Origin: Paulinella micropora
Lineage: Eukaryota > Cercozoa > Imbricatea > Euglyphida
Direction: 5' to 3'
Length of the DNA: 64,000 nt
NCBI GenBank assembly: GCA_009731375.1
Contig: BJOX01000327.1
Coordinates: 178,786-242,785 of the forward strand
The first letter of the stretch is position 1. Each line of letters opens with the position of its first letter. This document shows positions 1-57,657 of this stretch, piece after piece. The notes beneath the pieces are model-generated. The model made no database searches. It had not been told where the DNA came from and saw only the letters and a list, made by a program, of their open reading frames with translations. The position numbers were made by a program, and so were the translations under genes.

Positions 1-13
1 GCCACAGAATATA

Positions 14-199
14 CTATTGGATTTGCGTCGTGCTTTCCGCACCAAATAAGGGGAGAGTATGCCATACTCTTTTGTCCGTGTCCGACTCAAGTTCTTCTTC
101 TCCCGTGATATTGTGGTTATTGTTATTCTCAGTGTTAATAGTACCATATATTACGGATTGATCGCCGAAGATGAAACGATGATTTCTCTGCGTCCTTCG
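14..199 (-). CDS. Terminal exon of the minus-strand gene
   Basis: Acceptor TTTTTTCAG after a T-rich tract. It encodes 61 residues from [14 protein letters not shown] through [19 protein letters not shown] to a TAG stop. It contains an NIT sequon and an acidic patch. No poly(A) signal can be judged because only 13 bases follow the stop. Confidence 0.62.
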   Translation of the reverse strand, partial: RRTQRNHRFIFGDQSVIYGTINTENNNNHNITGEEELESDTDKRVWHTLPLFGAESTTQIQ

Positions 200-3100
200 C
201 TGAAAAAACAACTAGAAAATAAAAAGATTTCTTCAGGTACATACATAGACATACTAAAATACATACATAAATACGTATACATACACCCATACATACATGC
301 ATAGACATATACAGTTTCGTACATACCTCCTCATTCGATCGCTGGAGTCGCCGGCCTGGGCCTTGCTCGCAGGGGGAACTTTGCCTGGACGTATGTATGC
401 ATGACTGTATGCACGCAATTATGGAACGTTAACGTTGCCTGAACGCACGCATGTGTGTATATATTATATATATATATAAATATATGTATATATGTATGTA
501 TATGACATTCTGTATGTATGTCATTGTGTGTATGTATGATGTATGTATGTATGTATGTATCTATGTATAATTTTGCCACTTGAATGTCATCGATAATATC
601 ATTACTGCACGCTTTGAAAAAGTCTGAAAGAAAGAAAGAAAAAGAAAAAAAGTCTTAAAAAGGCATAAAGAAAGCATAAAGAAAGAAAAAAAGAAAGAAA
701 GAAAGAAAGAAAGAAAGAAACCTTGTCTGGTTTTCCGTAGGCGTGCTTTGCCCACTATTGTCGATAAGAGGTGAGGGCTGCCACCTATCATCGCCTGAAT
801 TGGGCGTAGGTAGGTCAGCAAAGCTGAAGCGTCGCCCTTGCAGGGAGTTGTGAGGGGAAGAGCGCCTGCTGGGGTTTACGCTGCGGTCGCCAGGCGTTGC
901 TAGGCTGCGTCGCCTTGTCCTCAGTTGACTCTGCGGGGAGCCACTGTCAGGAAGTGAAGAGCGCCTGCTGGCGTTTAGGCTGCACACTGAAGGGGTTTCG
1001 CTGGGCGAAGAGCGCCTGCTGGGGTTTACGCTGCGGTCGCCAGGCGTTGCTAGGCTGCGTCGCCTTGTCGTCAGTTGACTCTTCGGGGAGCCACTGTCAG
1101 GAAGTGAAGAGCGCCTGCTGGCGTTTAAAGGGGTTTCGCTGGGCGACACGAAGTTGCGATCAAAATCCTGGAAATAAATACATGAGATGCATAATATACA
1201 TACATACATACATACATACATACATACATACACACATACCTAGATACATGCATACACATATACAGTTGCGTACATACGTGTACCTCCTCACTCAATCGCT
1301 TGAGTCGCCGGCCTGTGCCTTGCTTGCAGGAATAGAAAGGTTGCCTGGACGTACGTATGTATGTATGTATGTATTTATGTATGGAACTTTACCTGGACGA
1401 TATGTTTCTATATACGTATATACATATGTACTATGTATGTGTCATGGTATGTATGTATGTATGTACGTATGTATGGATGCATGGATGTATTGATGGATGT
1501 TTGTCTGTATGTATGTATGATTCCACTTGAATGCCATCAGTAATATCATTACTGCACGCTTTGAAAAAGAAAGAAAGAAAGAAAGAAAGAGAAAAAGAAA
1601 GAAAAAGAAAAAGATCTTAAAATGGAATAAAGAAAGCAAAAGAAATAAGAAAGTCTTAAAAGAAAGAAAGAAAGAAACCTTGTCTGGTTTTCCGTAGGCG
1701 TGCTTTGCCCACTATTGTCGATAAGAGGTGAGGGCTGCCACCTATCATCGCCTGAATTGGGCGTAGGTAGGTCAGCAAAGCTGAAGCGTCGCCCTTGCAG
1801 GGAGTTGTGAGGGGAAGAGCGCCTGCTGGGGTTTACGCTGCGGTCGCCAGGCGTTGCTAGGCTGCGTCGCCTTGTCGTCAGTTGACTCTGCGGGGAGCCA
1901 CTGTCAGGAAGTGAAGAGCGCCTGCTGGTGTTTAGGCTGCGCACTGAAGGGGTTTCGCTGCGCGACACGAAGTTGCGATCAAAATTCTGGAAATAAATAC
2001 ATGAGATGCATAATATACATACATACATACATACATACATACATACATACATACATACATACATACATACCTAGATACATGCATACACATATACAGTTGC
2101 GTACATACGTGTACCTCCTCACTCAATCGCTTGAGTCGCCGGCCTGTGCCTTGCTTGCAGGAATAGAAAGGTTGCCTGGACGTACGCATGTATGTATTTA
2201 TGTATGGAACTTTACCTGGACGACATGTTTCTATATATGTATATACATATGTACTATGTATGTGTCACGGTATGTATGTGTCACGGTATGTATGTATGTA
2301 TGTATGGATGGATGGATTGATGGATGTGTTTGTCTGTATGTATGTATGCATGTATGATTTTCCCACTTGAATGCCATCGGTAATATCATTACTTTACGCT
2401 TTGAAAAAGAAAGAAAGAAAGAAAGAAAGAAAAAGAAAAAAAAAGAAAAAAATCTTAAAAAGGAATAAAGAAAGCAAAAGAAAGAAAGAAAGACTTAAAA
2501 GAAAGAAAGAAAGAAAGAAAGAAACCTTGTCTGGTTTTGCATAGTCGTGCTTTGCCCGCTATTGTCGATAATAGGTGAGGGCTGCCACCTGTATGTATCA
2601 TTATCGCCTGACTTGGGGTTAGGTAGGTTGGCAAAGCTGAAGCGTCGCCCTTGCCTCAGTCGACTCTGCGGGGAGTTGGGAAGGGAAGAGCGCCTGCTAG
2701 TGTTAAGGTTGCGGTCGCCAGGCGTTGCTAGGCTGCGTCGCCTTGGCCTCAGTTGACTCTGCGGGGAGCCACTGTCAGGAAGTGAAGAGCGCCTGCTGGC
2801 GTTTAAGCTGCGGGGGGTTTCGCTAGGCGACGGGAAGTCGCAATCCTGGAAATACATACATAAATACATAAAAATACATACATACATACATACATGCATG
2901 CATGCATGGATCTATACCTACATACCTAGCGCCTACATACATACATACCTATATACATACGTGCATACAGAACCTGGAAGTAGGGCGACTCAGGGGGCCC
3001 GGCCCAGCGAGGCTCGTAGAAAGAAGACGTCTGTTTAGGACATACAGCCCTGTAGACAGACAGGCAAACAGACAGACAAACAGACAGATAGATTGATCGA

Positions 3101-3206
3101 TAGATAGATAAATAGATTAGATATTCCATGGATAGATAAATAGATAGAAAAGTAGTTTGATAGAACATCCTCGTTCTTAATTATCTGGAGAGTAAAGAAA
3201 TAAGAG

Positions 3207-3238
<32 letters not shown>

Positions 3239-4052
3239 ATCTAGATAGATAGATAGATGGATAGATGGATAGAGGTACATAGACCTCCAGGAGCTGCATT
3301 GGCCTTCCAGAACGTCGTTTGCTTGCGGAACGTCAACTAAAGGTCCGGACAACATCTGGTCCTCCAGCGCCTCCGTCGCAATGGAAAGCAGGGTGTTTAT
3401 TTTATGATTTCTGTTCGATTCACACCCGCTGGCCGTGAGGGTCTCTGGGAAATCTTCAGCGACATCGATTGATCCAGAAGGTAGGGCTACAGGCGTTATC
3501 ACACTTAGCTGCCCCGTGCTGGCCTCCCCTACGTAACATGACACCGCATGACATAATTTATAAGATGACAAAAGATAACATGACATAACAATGTCATAAC
3601 ATAACAATTCCATAACATAACAATGCCATAACATAACAGTGCTATAACATGCCATGCCATAACATTATTAACATAACGTAACATAACATTGTAACATACC
3701 AATCATAGCATAACATAGCATAACATAACATGACATATAAATTGACAAAACATAACATAACATGACATGACATAAATAACATAACATAAATTATAACATA
3801 CCATAACATAACATAACATAACATAACAAAAGACAAGATGGCCTGACATGACATAACTAACGTAACATATTTAATGACATGACATACATAAGATACGATA
3901 AGATAAGATAAGATAAGATAAGATAAGATAAGATAAGATAACAGAACCGATGGCCTGTCTGAGAAGATGCGCCGCATGGAGATAAGTAAGTAAGTAAGTA
4001 AGTAAGTGAGTAAGTGAGTGAGTAAGTAAGTAAGTAAGTGAGTGAGTAAGTG

Positions 4053-4083
<31 letters not shown>

Positions 4084-4283
4084 GAGTAAGTGAGTAAGTG
4101 AGTAAGAACTTTAAGTGAGAGAGTAAGTAAGTGAGTAAGTGAGCGAGTAAGTAATTAAGTGAGCGAGTAAGTAAGTAAGTAAGTTAGTAAGTAAGTAAGT
4201 AAGTAAGTGTACCTTGTGGAGTGCGTCGGAATGCGGTGGGCAGGACCGTAAGTAATTATAAGTAAGTAAGTAAGCAAGTAAGC

Positions 4284-4338
<55 letters not shown>

Positions 4339-4429
4339 CAAGCAAGTAAGCACGTAAGCAATTAAGTAAGTGAGTAAGTAAGTGTACCTTGTGGAGTGCG
4401 TCGGAATGCGGTGGGCTGGGGCCAGGGCC

Positions 4430-4471
<42 letters not shown>

Positions 4472-5368
4472 GTACTTTGTGGAGTATGTTGGGGTGCGGC
4501 GGGTTGGGGAAACGTTTCATGGTCGCAGTTGTCTTTCTTGCTGTTAGTATTTGTAGCCGCAGCAATAAGAATTGCTTCCTCCAGTAGCTCATCGATGCCA
4601 ACTGAGTTCTCTGTCGACTGCCTATGTTCCGCATGTTCCTTCTCTTCTTCTTCATCGACAGAAACGTAATACACACCAGTTTTCTGTGCGGGTGTGGTTT
4701 TCAAGAGTTTTCTGCTCCTGGACGTAAACAGGTTGCTTAGAAATTTCGAGACCGAACGCGAGGAGATTGAGGTCATTCTTAGCAATTTTCGTGGTTCACG
4801 CTGCCTAGTCTTGTTGTCGACTGGACCAACTTCGCTCTGATATTTCAGAGCTTCCTTTGCCAATGCCTGCAACAAAGGGCAGGTAGAGTATTAGGTGAGA
4901 AGTTCCTAGATGTTGAATCCACAAGCACACTGTACTACACATAAGAGTTATGCACACAAAACAACAACAACAAACAAGCACAAAGCGCACAAAACAAATA
5001 ACAAAAAACAGTCACAAAGCACACAAAACAACAACGAACAATGACAGAAAAGAAAAACAAAACGATACAACAACAAACAAAGACAAAGAATGCTAAACAA
5101 TGACAACAACAACAACAACAACAGCAACAACAACAGCAACAGGATACATGAGGTGTAGAATAGGTGACCCTTGGAGCTTTGCGGGAAACGGGAATGGGCG
5201 TGCATATACATATACATACACACATATACATGTACATATACACATAGATATACATATAGATATAGATATACATATACCTGTACACATACACATACACATA
5301 CGCATACATATACATATACATATATACATACATGAGGGCATGACTTTTGCCGTGTCCGGGGAAACCTC

Positions 5369-5406
<38 letters not shown>

Positions 5407-5491
5407 ATGTGTATACGTATATACGGGGTTGCATGGCGGCGTGATCGTTTGATTCTTCTCGTTCAGTCGGCTCTGAAGCTCTGTCTCGTTC
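14..5491 (-). CDS. Split gene for a basic serine-rich protein with RRxS repeats (3' part; first exon not found)
   Basis: I read thirteen exons on the minus strand, in transcript order: 5425-5491, 5332-5365, 5148-5176, 4476-4866, 3285-3528, 2974-3049, 2526-2845, 2115-2175, 1679-1986, 1284-1344, 722-1167, 327-384 and 14-199. All introns are GT-AG and every junction keeps phase, giving 760 codons that end in TAG at 14-16. The first visible exon enters in phase 2, so the start codon and 5' exons lie upstream and were not identified. No enzyme domain is recognised. The protein is basic and Ser/Arg-rich in its middle, acidic near the C-terminus, and carries many R-R-x-S motifs of the kind used by basophilic kinases or 14-3-3 proteins (inference only). 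Introns hold GAAA, ACAT, AAGT and ACATA microsatellites. Exon choice is from reading frame and splice sites only; no transcript evidence is available. Confidence 0.72.
327..1167 (-). CDS. Two-exon RRxS cassette, copy 3 with internal duplication (exons 722-1167 and 327-384)
   Basis: The large exon is 446 nt, 138 nt (46 codons) longer than in copy 2. The block containing [10 protein letters not shown] and [20 protein letters not shown] is duplicated in frame inside it. The small exon is 58 nt, one codon shorter than its homologues, and diverged (ends [10 protein letters not shown]). It leaves in phase 0 and joins the terminal exon. Of the three cassettes this small exon differs most. Confidence 0.66.
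1284..1986 (-). CDS. Two-exon RRxS cassette, copy 2 (exons 1679-1986 and 1284-1344)
   Basis: Same architecture as copy 1: the large exon (308 nt) begins [14 protein letters not shown] and contains [20 protein letters not shown] and [12 protein letters not shown]; the small exon is 61 nt and encodes the same peptide as in copy 1. Splice sites and phases (0 to 2, then 2 to 0) are conserved. The intron shows the same order of GAAA and TATG repeats, so the duplication copied exons and introns together. Confidence 0.66.
2115..2845 (-). CDS. Two-exon RRxS cassette, copy 1 (exons 2526-2845 and 2115-2175)
   Basis: The large exon starts after TTTCCAG in phase 0, ends in phase 2 before GTTTCTTTC, and encodes Ser/Arg-rich repeats such as [18 protein letters not shown] and [10 protein letters not shown], then [12 protein letters not shown]. 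The small exon (acceptor GTCCAG, donor GTACAC) restores phase 0 and encodes a Cys-containing basic peptide ending [10 protein letters not shown]. The pair is therefore phase-neutral. The intron between them holds GAAA repeats and a TATG array. Confidence 0.66.
2974..3049 (-). CDS. Exon of the minus-strand gene, 76 nt
   Basis: Acceptor CTACAG, donor GTTCTG. It encodes 25 residues with aromatic and proline content ([18 protein letters not shown]) and leaves in phase 0, so any copy of the following two-exon cassette can be joined to it in frame. Confidence 0.66.
3285..3528 (-). CDS. Exon of the minus-strand gene, 244 nt
   Basis: Acceptor TACGTAG, donor GTCTAT; it enters in phase 1 and leaves in phase 2. 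It encodes [19 protein letters not shown].. through ..[16 protein letters not shown].. to CSSWR. The phrase IATEALEDQ echoes LAKEALKYQ of the preceding exon, which may be a weak internal repeat. No domain recognised. Confidence 0.66.
3535..4470. repeat. ACATA-, AGATA- and AAGT-type microsatellite intron block
   Basis: The block holds TAACA/ACATA pentamers (about 3540-3890), AGATA pentamers (3899-3942), then AAGT tetramers (3984-4200 and 4257-4470). It makes up the intron between exons 4476-4866 and 3285-3528 of the minus gene. Two degenerate copies of the upstream exon's 3' edge plus donor are embedded in the AAGT part. The block translates to nonsense such as [10 protein letters not shown]. 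Confidence 0.9.
4476..4866 (-). CDS. Exon of the minus-strand gene, 391 nt, function unknown
   Basis: It begins after TTTGTTGCAG and ends before donor GTACAC, and encodes about 130 residues. These include a basic stretch rich in Ser/Arg ([16 protein letters not shown] and following), an acidic run VDEEEEKEH and an Ala-rich helix-like segment [16 protein letters not shown] recognise no family. Its 3' edge with the donor is repeated twice in the following intron (about 4384-4440 and 4206-4250), each copy running into AAGT repeats. Confidence 0.68.
5148..5491 (-). CDS. Three short 5'-most visible exons of the minus-strand gene
   Basis: Exons 5425-5491, 5332-5365 and 5148-5176 encode [17 protein letters not shown].., [11 protein letters not shown] and [10 protein letters not shown]. 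Acceptors are TTAG, TGAG and AAAG; donors are GTATAC, GTATGT and GTATCC. The phases (2 to 0, 0 to 1, 1 to 0) chain exactly into the large exon at 4476-4866, which is the main support for exons this small. They are separated by TATACA-type microsatellites. The segment is polar and might be coiled-coil forming, but it is too short to classify. Confidence 0.55.
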
Positions 5492-5494
5492 CTA

Positions 5495-6018
5495 ATATGT
5501 ATGTATATACATGTATGTATCATGTGATGTATGTATCTACATATTTTATGTATGTTGTCTATGTTCTGTATGTTCTGTATGTAATATATGTCATGCATGT
5601 TATGTATATTCTCTAGGTCATGTATGTTATCTATGGTATGTATGATATGCATATGTATGCTATGTACGTTATATATGCTATGTATGTTATCTATGGTATG
5701 TATGTCAGGTATGTTATGTATGTCATGTATGTCATGTATGTGACGTATGTATGCATGTATGTATGTTTGTATATTATTATAATGTATGTTATGCATATAA
5801 TGCATGCATTACATAAACATGCATATTACGTATGCATGTAATATATGTATGTAATGCATGTATGTTATGCATCTTATGCATGCATGCATTCATGTACGTA
5901 TGTATTCAATGTTATGTATGCTATTTATGCTATGTACGTATGTATTCAATTTTATGTATGCTATGTATGCTATGTATGTATGCTATGTACGAATGTATAA
6001 CGTACGTACGTATGTATG

Positions 6019-6050
<32 letters not shown>

Positions 6051-6225
6051 TGTATGTACGTATGTATGTATGTAATGTATGCAATGTATGCAATGTATGC
6101 AATGCATGTATGTATGTATGTATGTATGTATGCATGTATGCATGTATGTATGCATGTATGTATGCATTTATCAGGCTAGGCATGTATGCATGTATGTATG
6201 TATGTATGTATGGTGCGAATTCGTC
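5495..6225. repeat. TATG/TATGT microsatellite array
   Basis: Imperfect (TATG)n interrupted by TATGT, TATGC and TACG variants. The ORFs in it encode only MYVCMYV-type peptides. No exon-like segment with splice sites was seen; upstream exons of the minus-strand gene may still hide here or beyond. Confidence 0.88.
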
Positions 6226-6483
6226 GAAAATAAATGAACTTTGGCATTCAGGACAGCAAATATTTGCATGAATTCCAAAAAAACGATGTCAGCATCAACA
6301 TTGAGTCTGGGGCTAGCCACACTGCAAGTATGAGCTCCCAACTCCTGGTTTCCACAAACCATGATTCATGCCGATGCGGATGCGAACTTGCGGGGGAGGT
6401 GGGGGGGTGGGGGGGGGGGGGGGATGAGTGTACACAACTTTCAGTCCCCCCCCCCATCTCCCCCCTGGGCCCCCCAACCCCCA

Positions 6484-6639
6484 CTCACTCTACTACTACT
6501 ACTACTACTACTACTACTATTACTACTTCTACTCCTACTACTACTACTACTTCTACTATTACTCCAGAGTTGTAGTAGCAGTAGAAGACTACTACTATTA
6601 CTACTTCTACTACTACTACTACTACTCTACTCCAGAGTT

Positions 6640-6678
<39 letters not shown>

Positions 6679-6710
6679 TTAGTAGTAGCAGTGGCAGCAG
6701 CAGTAGTAGC

Positions 6711-6769
<59 letters not shown>

Positions 6770-6872
6770 CAGCAGCAGCAGCACTAGTAGTAGTAGTAGT
6801 AGTAGTAGTAGTAGCAGCAGCAGCACTACTACTACTACTACTAGTAGTAGTAGTAGTAGTAGTGGTAGTAGT
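6484..6872. repeat. (ACT)n / (AGT)n opposed trinucleotide arrays
   Basis: Arrays of ACT (6490-6630) face long arrays of AGT (about 6645-6825) and a second ACT/AGT switch near 6824-6842. Complementary blocks lie next to each other and could fold back. An AGC subset gives poly-Ala in one frame. No gene support. Confidence 0.88.
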
Positions 6873-6961
6873 ACCGGCGTGTTTCCTTCGGATCACGGCG
6901 GAGAACAGCAATCACAGTATGGCACAACTAAAACAACAACAACGACAACAACATTGACAAC

Positions 6962-6972
6962 AATCATATAAA

Positions 6973-7016
<44 letters not shown>

Positions 7017-7098
7017 TAATAATGATAATAATAATAGTAATAGTAATAGTAATAGTAATAATAATAATATAATAATAAAAATAATAAAAATGACAATA

Positions 7099-7131
<33 letters not shown>

Positions 7132-7132
7132 T
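6962..7132. repeat. (AAT)n microsatellite
   Basis: AAT repeats with GAT and AGT interruptions, followed by a unique segment to 7200 that I cannot assign. Confidence 0.9.
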
Positions 7133-7210
7133 AGGGGCTACGCCAACACCTAATAGGATGGTCGCACACCCCCTCCCCCCCTTGCTTCGTTTCGCTCAGG
7201 AAAAAAAAAA

Positions 7211-7220
7211 NNNNNNNNNN
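7211..7220. other. Assembly gap (10 N) inside poly(A)
   Basis: Ten N flanked by A runs on both sides; probably a homopolymer-induced join. Confidence 0.98.
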
Positions 7221-7305
7221 AAAAAAAAAAAACTATGGCTTCGGTGAGCATGTAGTCACCAACGCCATTTTCATGCACAGTATATAGAATGAAATCCAAG
7301 CTATG

Positions 7306-7356
<51 letters not shown>

Positions 7357-7370
7357 ATGTATGTATATAT

Positions 7371-7453
7371 CACCGAAGCCATGGTCACCGAAGCCATGGT
7401 CACGGAAGCCGTGGCTCCGATGACCATGACTTCGGTGACCATGGCTTTGGTGA
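7371..7453. repeat. Short tandem and inverted minisatellite with CCATGG core
   Basis: Units of 15-18 bp close to TCACCGAAGCCATGG are repeated three times directly, then appear in inverted orientation ending CCATGGCTTTGGTGA. A related piece lies at 7233-7247. It sits between a TA array and unique sequence. Confidence 0.6.
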
Positions 7454-7652
7454 GTACACATATTGCGGGGCTAGGGTTCCCGTGGGGCAGCGCCCCCTGA
7501 CCCAGCCTTCCCCAGTGGAGAGGGTAGGCATTTGCGGGAGGTTCCGACAAAACTGCCAGAACGCAAAGATTTGCATGAATCCCAAAAACCATAAAAACAT
7601 CAACAAGGAGTCCCTGCAAGTTACTTTTCCCGAATAGAGAAAAACAAAAACA

Positions 7653-7791
<139 letters not shown>

Positions 7792-7894
7792 CGAAACAAA
7801 AGAAACAGAAACATAACAATAGACAACAACAGAGGCAGCGACAAATACAAAAAGCAAACAAAAACAAACAAACACAAAGCCAGACAGGGGCAAG

Positions 7895-7904
7895 NNNNNN
7901 NNNN
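7895..7904. other. Assembly gap (10 N)
   Basis: Ten N of nominal length next to a copy of the dispersed short repeat. Confidence 0.98.
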
Positions 7905-8310
7905 ATATTGCATGAATTCCCCACAAAAAAACCGTATAAACATCGACAACGGCAAGTATGAACCCACAACTCTCAGAAACTAAAAACACCAAAGAAGGAA
8001 AAGAAAAAAAAAAAAGAAAAAAAAAGCAGAATGTAAGAAAAAAAAAACTTCTTGTTGTTGTTATTGTTGATATTGCTTGTAATTCAGTCTACTATCTACT
8101 GTAAAAATTTCGACTTCAAAACTCAAAAACCAAAAAAACATTTTTTTTTTTGCGAACAAAAGACATTTAGGCATTCAAAAGGAACCCCCTAACGCAAATA
8201 TTTGCATGAATTCAAAAAATGACGTCAACATCAACATCGAGTCTGGGGCTAACCACCCGCGTGAGAGAGAGAGAGAGAGACTCAGACTGGTGGCCCGGGG
8301 GGGGGGGGGA

Positions 8311-8453
8311 NNNNNNNNNNNNNNNNNNNNNNNNNNNNNNNNNNNNNNNNNNNNNNNNNNNNNNNNNNNNNNNNNNNNNNNNNNNNNNNNNNNNNNNNNN
8401 NNNNNNNNNNNNNNNNNNNNNNNNNNNNNNNNNNNNNNNNNNNNNNNNNNNNN
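8311..8453. other. Assembly gap (143 N) between G runs
   Basis: 143 N bounded on both sides by G homopolymers, consistent with an unsequenced G-rich tract. Confidence 0.98.
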
Positions 8454-8536
8454 GGGGGGGGGGGGGATAAAGAAAGACAAGGACGCAGAGAAGGAGAAAG
8501 GAAGGACGGATGGCAAAAGGGGCACATAGGCGGCCG

Positions 8537-8541
<5 letters not shown>

Positions 8542-8573
<32 letters not shown>

Positions 8574-8894
8574 ACACACACACAGGACAGGACAGGACAG
8601 GACAGGACAGGGATATTACGGCAGCAGGGTAACACAGGCGAGTAAAGGCCGCTGTGTTCGGAAAAGAACAAGAAGTGCCTGCATCTGGCATATCATGAGC
8701 ATGGAGGGTTGCTGACACAAAATATCTGTCGGTCGGTCGTTCTCTCTCTCTCTCTCTCTCTCTTCGATATATAGATAGAGGTTGGGGGGCAAAGAAAGAT
8801 ATAACGTAGGGGAGGGGGGGGGGGAAGGAGAGAGAAAGAGAGAGAGATGAGAGATAGATAGATAGATAGATAGCTAGCTAGCTAGCTAGCTAGC

Positions 8895-8950
<56 letters not shown>

Positions 8951-9048
8951 TAGATAGATAGATAGAGAGATAGATAGATAGATGGATAGAAAGAAAGAAA
9001 GAGAAAAACAAGAAAGAAAGAAAGGAGAGAGAGAAAGAAAGAAAGAAA

Positions 9049-9101
<53 letters not shown>

Positions 9102-9338
9102 GACCTTCCACATCCTTGCTGTCTTGTCCAGATTTTCCGTCTGTTTCGTTTCTGTCAGATGTTCTACACTTGCCGTCCTTGCTTAATTTTCCATTTTGTC
9201 GACTGTATAAGTCACAGTAAATTAAATAAGTCTATAAATTCTAGGGCGGCTGTGCTTCTTACTTTTGCTCTGTCAGGCACTGAGTGAGTCAGATCACTTT
9301 ACAACTGTGTTTTACAACAACAACAACAACACAGACTC

Positions 9339-9388
<50 letters not shown>

Positions 9389-9400
9389 CGACGACAGCAA
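8542..9400. repeat. GA, CA, GATA, GAAA and AAC microsatellite cluster
   Basis: Successive arrays: (GA)n and (CA)n at 8542-8583, ACAGG units to 8610, (TC)n at 8740-8762, GATA with a TAGC block at 8850-8985, GAAA at 8990-9100, and AAC at 9317-9390. Unique sequence between 9105 and 9315 shows no convincing coding potential. Confidence 0.85.
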
Positions 9401-10275
9401 ACAAAATAAAAAAACTCAGCGCGTCACAGCGTCACATTGCTGAAACTTGGATTTTCATAAGTTTTCATACCGGCCGGCGCGGTACCCCAGTCTGTAGACA
9501 ACTCCGTGGTTCGAAGCAGGAAGACACATCGCCTACAGCCTGGCCTAGGCCTACTGGCTATACTAGCAGCAGGATCCCCCTTGCCAGGTTGCCAAGCCTG
9601 TGTCTCCGGATTCAGTAAGATCTTCAGTACCTGAGAGATCCAGGTCACCAATTCTGTGAAAGCTCATGAGGATGTTTCCAACATGCTTGCATGCATGCAT
9701 GCATGCACGGTGCGTGCATGCATGTTTTTGCACTCTTCCAGATCCTATCCTTTCCTGTTACAGTTTTGTACAAGTTGATGGTTGTAATTACTCGGATTTT
9801 TTCTGCTCCCGACGGGTCTGTTCACTCTTGAAAATTTCCCATCCACCCGTTTGGTGACAGAATGCTACACAATGGCTACAAATGTACACAATGGCTAAGT
9901 CAAAGACGAAAAAAAACGATAAAGACCACGTGACCAAAATGTTGTCGAATGATCATTTTCGGGCCGAGGTATGGAAAAACGGAAACCAATATCTAACTGA
10001 AGGTGTGGGTCAAAACAAAGATCTGACATCCTTGACCGTCCATGCTGCGCGATCTTTTTGAGACCACCCTGATGCGTCATAATGCATCGACACGAAGGTA
10101 CTCAAAGCACCCTACTGTACACAAAGTATGGAAATATTTGCATGCAAGAATCGATGTCAAGTGTACATTTGGGTCTACTCGCAGATTATATTCCAGTTGG
10201 ACATTTTTGAGCGCATTAAAAAAAAAAAAAAAAAAAAAAACCATGCACAGGCTGAGGTTTGACACCTCCTTTCAG
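9401..10275. other. Unassigned intergenic sequence
   Basis: Mostly unique sequence upstream of the large plus-strand gene. Short ORFs on both strands (up to 117 codons) show no start context, domain or splice pattern I would trust. An A run lies at 10219-10240. I see no tRNA or rRNA. Confidence 0.6.
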
Positions 10276-10430
10276 CGACTTGGAATTCAAGAATTCAAGA
10301 ATCAAAATTCAAGAATGCAAGAATAAATGTGAGAGACATGAGAAAAGCGTTCATTTGTCACCGACTTGGAATTCAAGATTCATGAGAATCATAGATTGTG
10401 CGCTTGCTAACTTGGGATTCAAGAATGAAC
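10276..10430 (+). promoter_or_regulatory. Repeated TTGGAATTCAAGA elements upstream of the large gene
   Basis: The motif ACTTGGAATTCAAGA occurs at about 10278 and 10363, and a variant ACTTGGGATTCAAGA near 10410, with extra ATTCAAGAA units between. They lie 120-280 bp upstream of the start codon at 10553, a position that would fit a promoter or enhancer element. Function is inference; it may be a decayed tandem repeat. Confidence 0.3.
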
Positions 10431-10552
10431 GTGTGAGTCAAGAAAGCATACGTTGTGTATCCAGTGGAAATTTTTGAATGCATGAAAAAAAAATCATGCA
10501 TTGGGTTATTTGTTTGTAGTGTCAACAGTAGGCTGTTCCGCGTTTCGCGAAA

Positions 10553-56996
<46,444 letters not shown>

Positions 56997-57002
56997 GTCG
57001 CC

Positions 57003-57080
57003 CACAACAATGATAATAGTAATAATAATGACGATAGTAATAATGATAATAATAATAATAATAATAATAATACTATTTAC
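57003..57080 (-). repeat. ATT tail of a truncated LINE, minus strand
   Basis: AAT/GATAAT repeats on the plus strand between the exon 64 donor region and the LINE-2 fragment; read on the minus strand it is an ATT tail. Confidence 0.75.
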
Positions 57081-57540
57081 TACTATATCTGAGGCGTACT
57101 GATGCAGCTAATGGCACATCCTCAACGGACATAAGCCTCCAATACCCTTGTTCGAGGTCCTCCACCCCCCCGTGTCAGTCTCTCGCCTGATGATCGGGGC
57201 CACCGATGGAGCTCCTGAGGGCAAGACTGCACTAAGCCGAGGTTATTCCGCAGTCCCAGCAACCTCTTGCAAGACGTCACCGAATGTGCAAGTGCATACA
57301 CCAAGCGCGGTTGCTAGAGCTGCCTCGAAACCCCACCCATAACAATCTGGTGTCTGCTGGGTCCTGGGCTATCAACCAGCATATGCGGAGTTTAAGATCT
57401 TTTACGCGCGCAACGACCCTCCTCCCCAGCATCTACCACCAAAGGGTTATGAGTTGGCGTCACAGTTTAACGCCTTGAGGCCATTGGGCTGGAACTCTGT
57501 TTAGCAAGTGTGACTAGGTTTTTTCATCGGGATGTCCCTC
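57081..57540 (-). mobile_element. 5'-truncated LINE-2 3' end, minus strand
   Basis: The first 133 bp (57081-57213) match 63868-64000 with one visible substitution. On the minus strand it ends GCCTCAGATATAGTA before an ATT tail. It contains no long ORF and is likely 3' UTR. Its 5' limit at 57540 abuts the tail of the intact LINE. Confidence 0.7.
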
Positions 57541-57600
57541 AATAATAATAATAATAATAATATTATAATTATTATACTAATAATAGTAATAATAACAATG

Positions 57601-57643
<43 letters not shown>

Positions 57644-57645
57644 TA
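57541..57645 (-). repeat. ATT tail of the intact LINE
   Basis: (AAT)n on the plus strand with TAT and GAT changes; about a dozen bases of 3' UTR (GGAAGCCTATC on minus) separate it from the LINE stop codon. Confidence 0.75.
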
Positions 57646-57657
57646 GGCTTCCTCAGA

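Noticed and set aside
6485-6957. Poly-Leu, poly-Val, poly-Thr and poly-Ala ORFs
   Set aside because: Artefacts of ACT/AGT trinucleotide arrays.
9265-9618. 117-codon plus-strand ORF with poly-Thr start
   Set aside because: The first half is an AAC microsatellite and the rest shows no recognisable protein.
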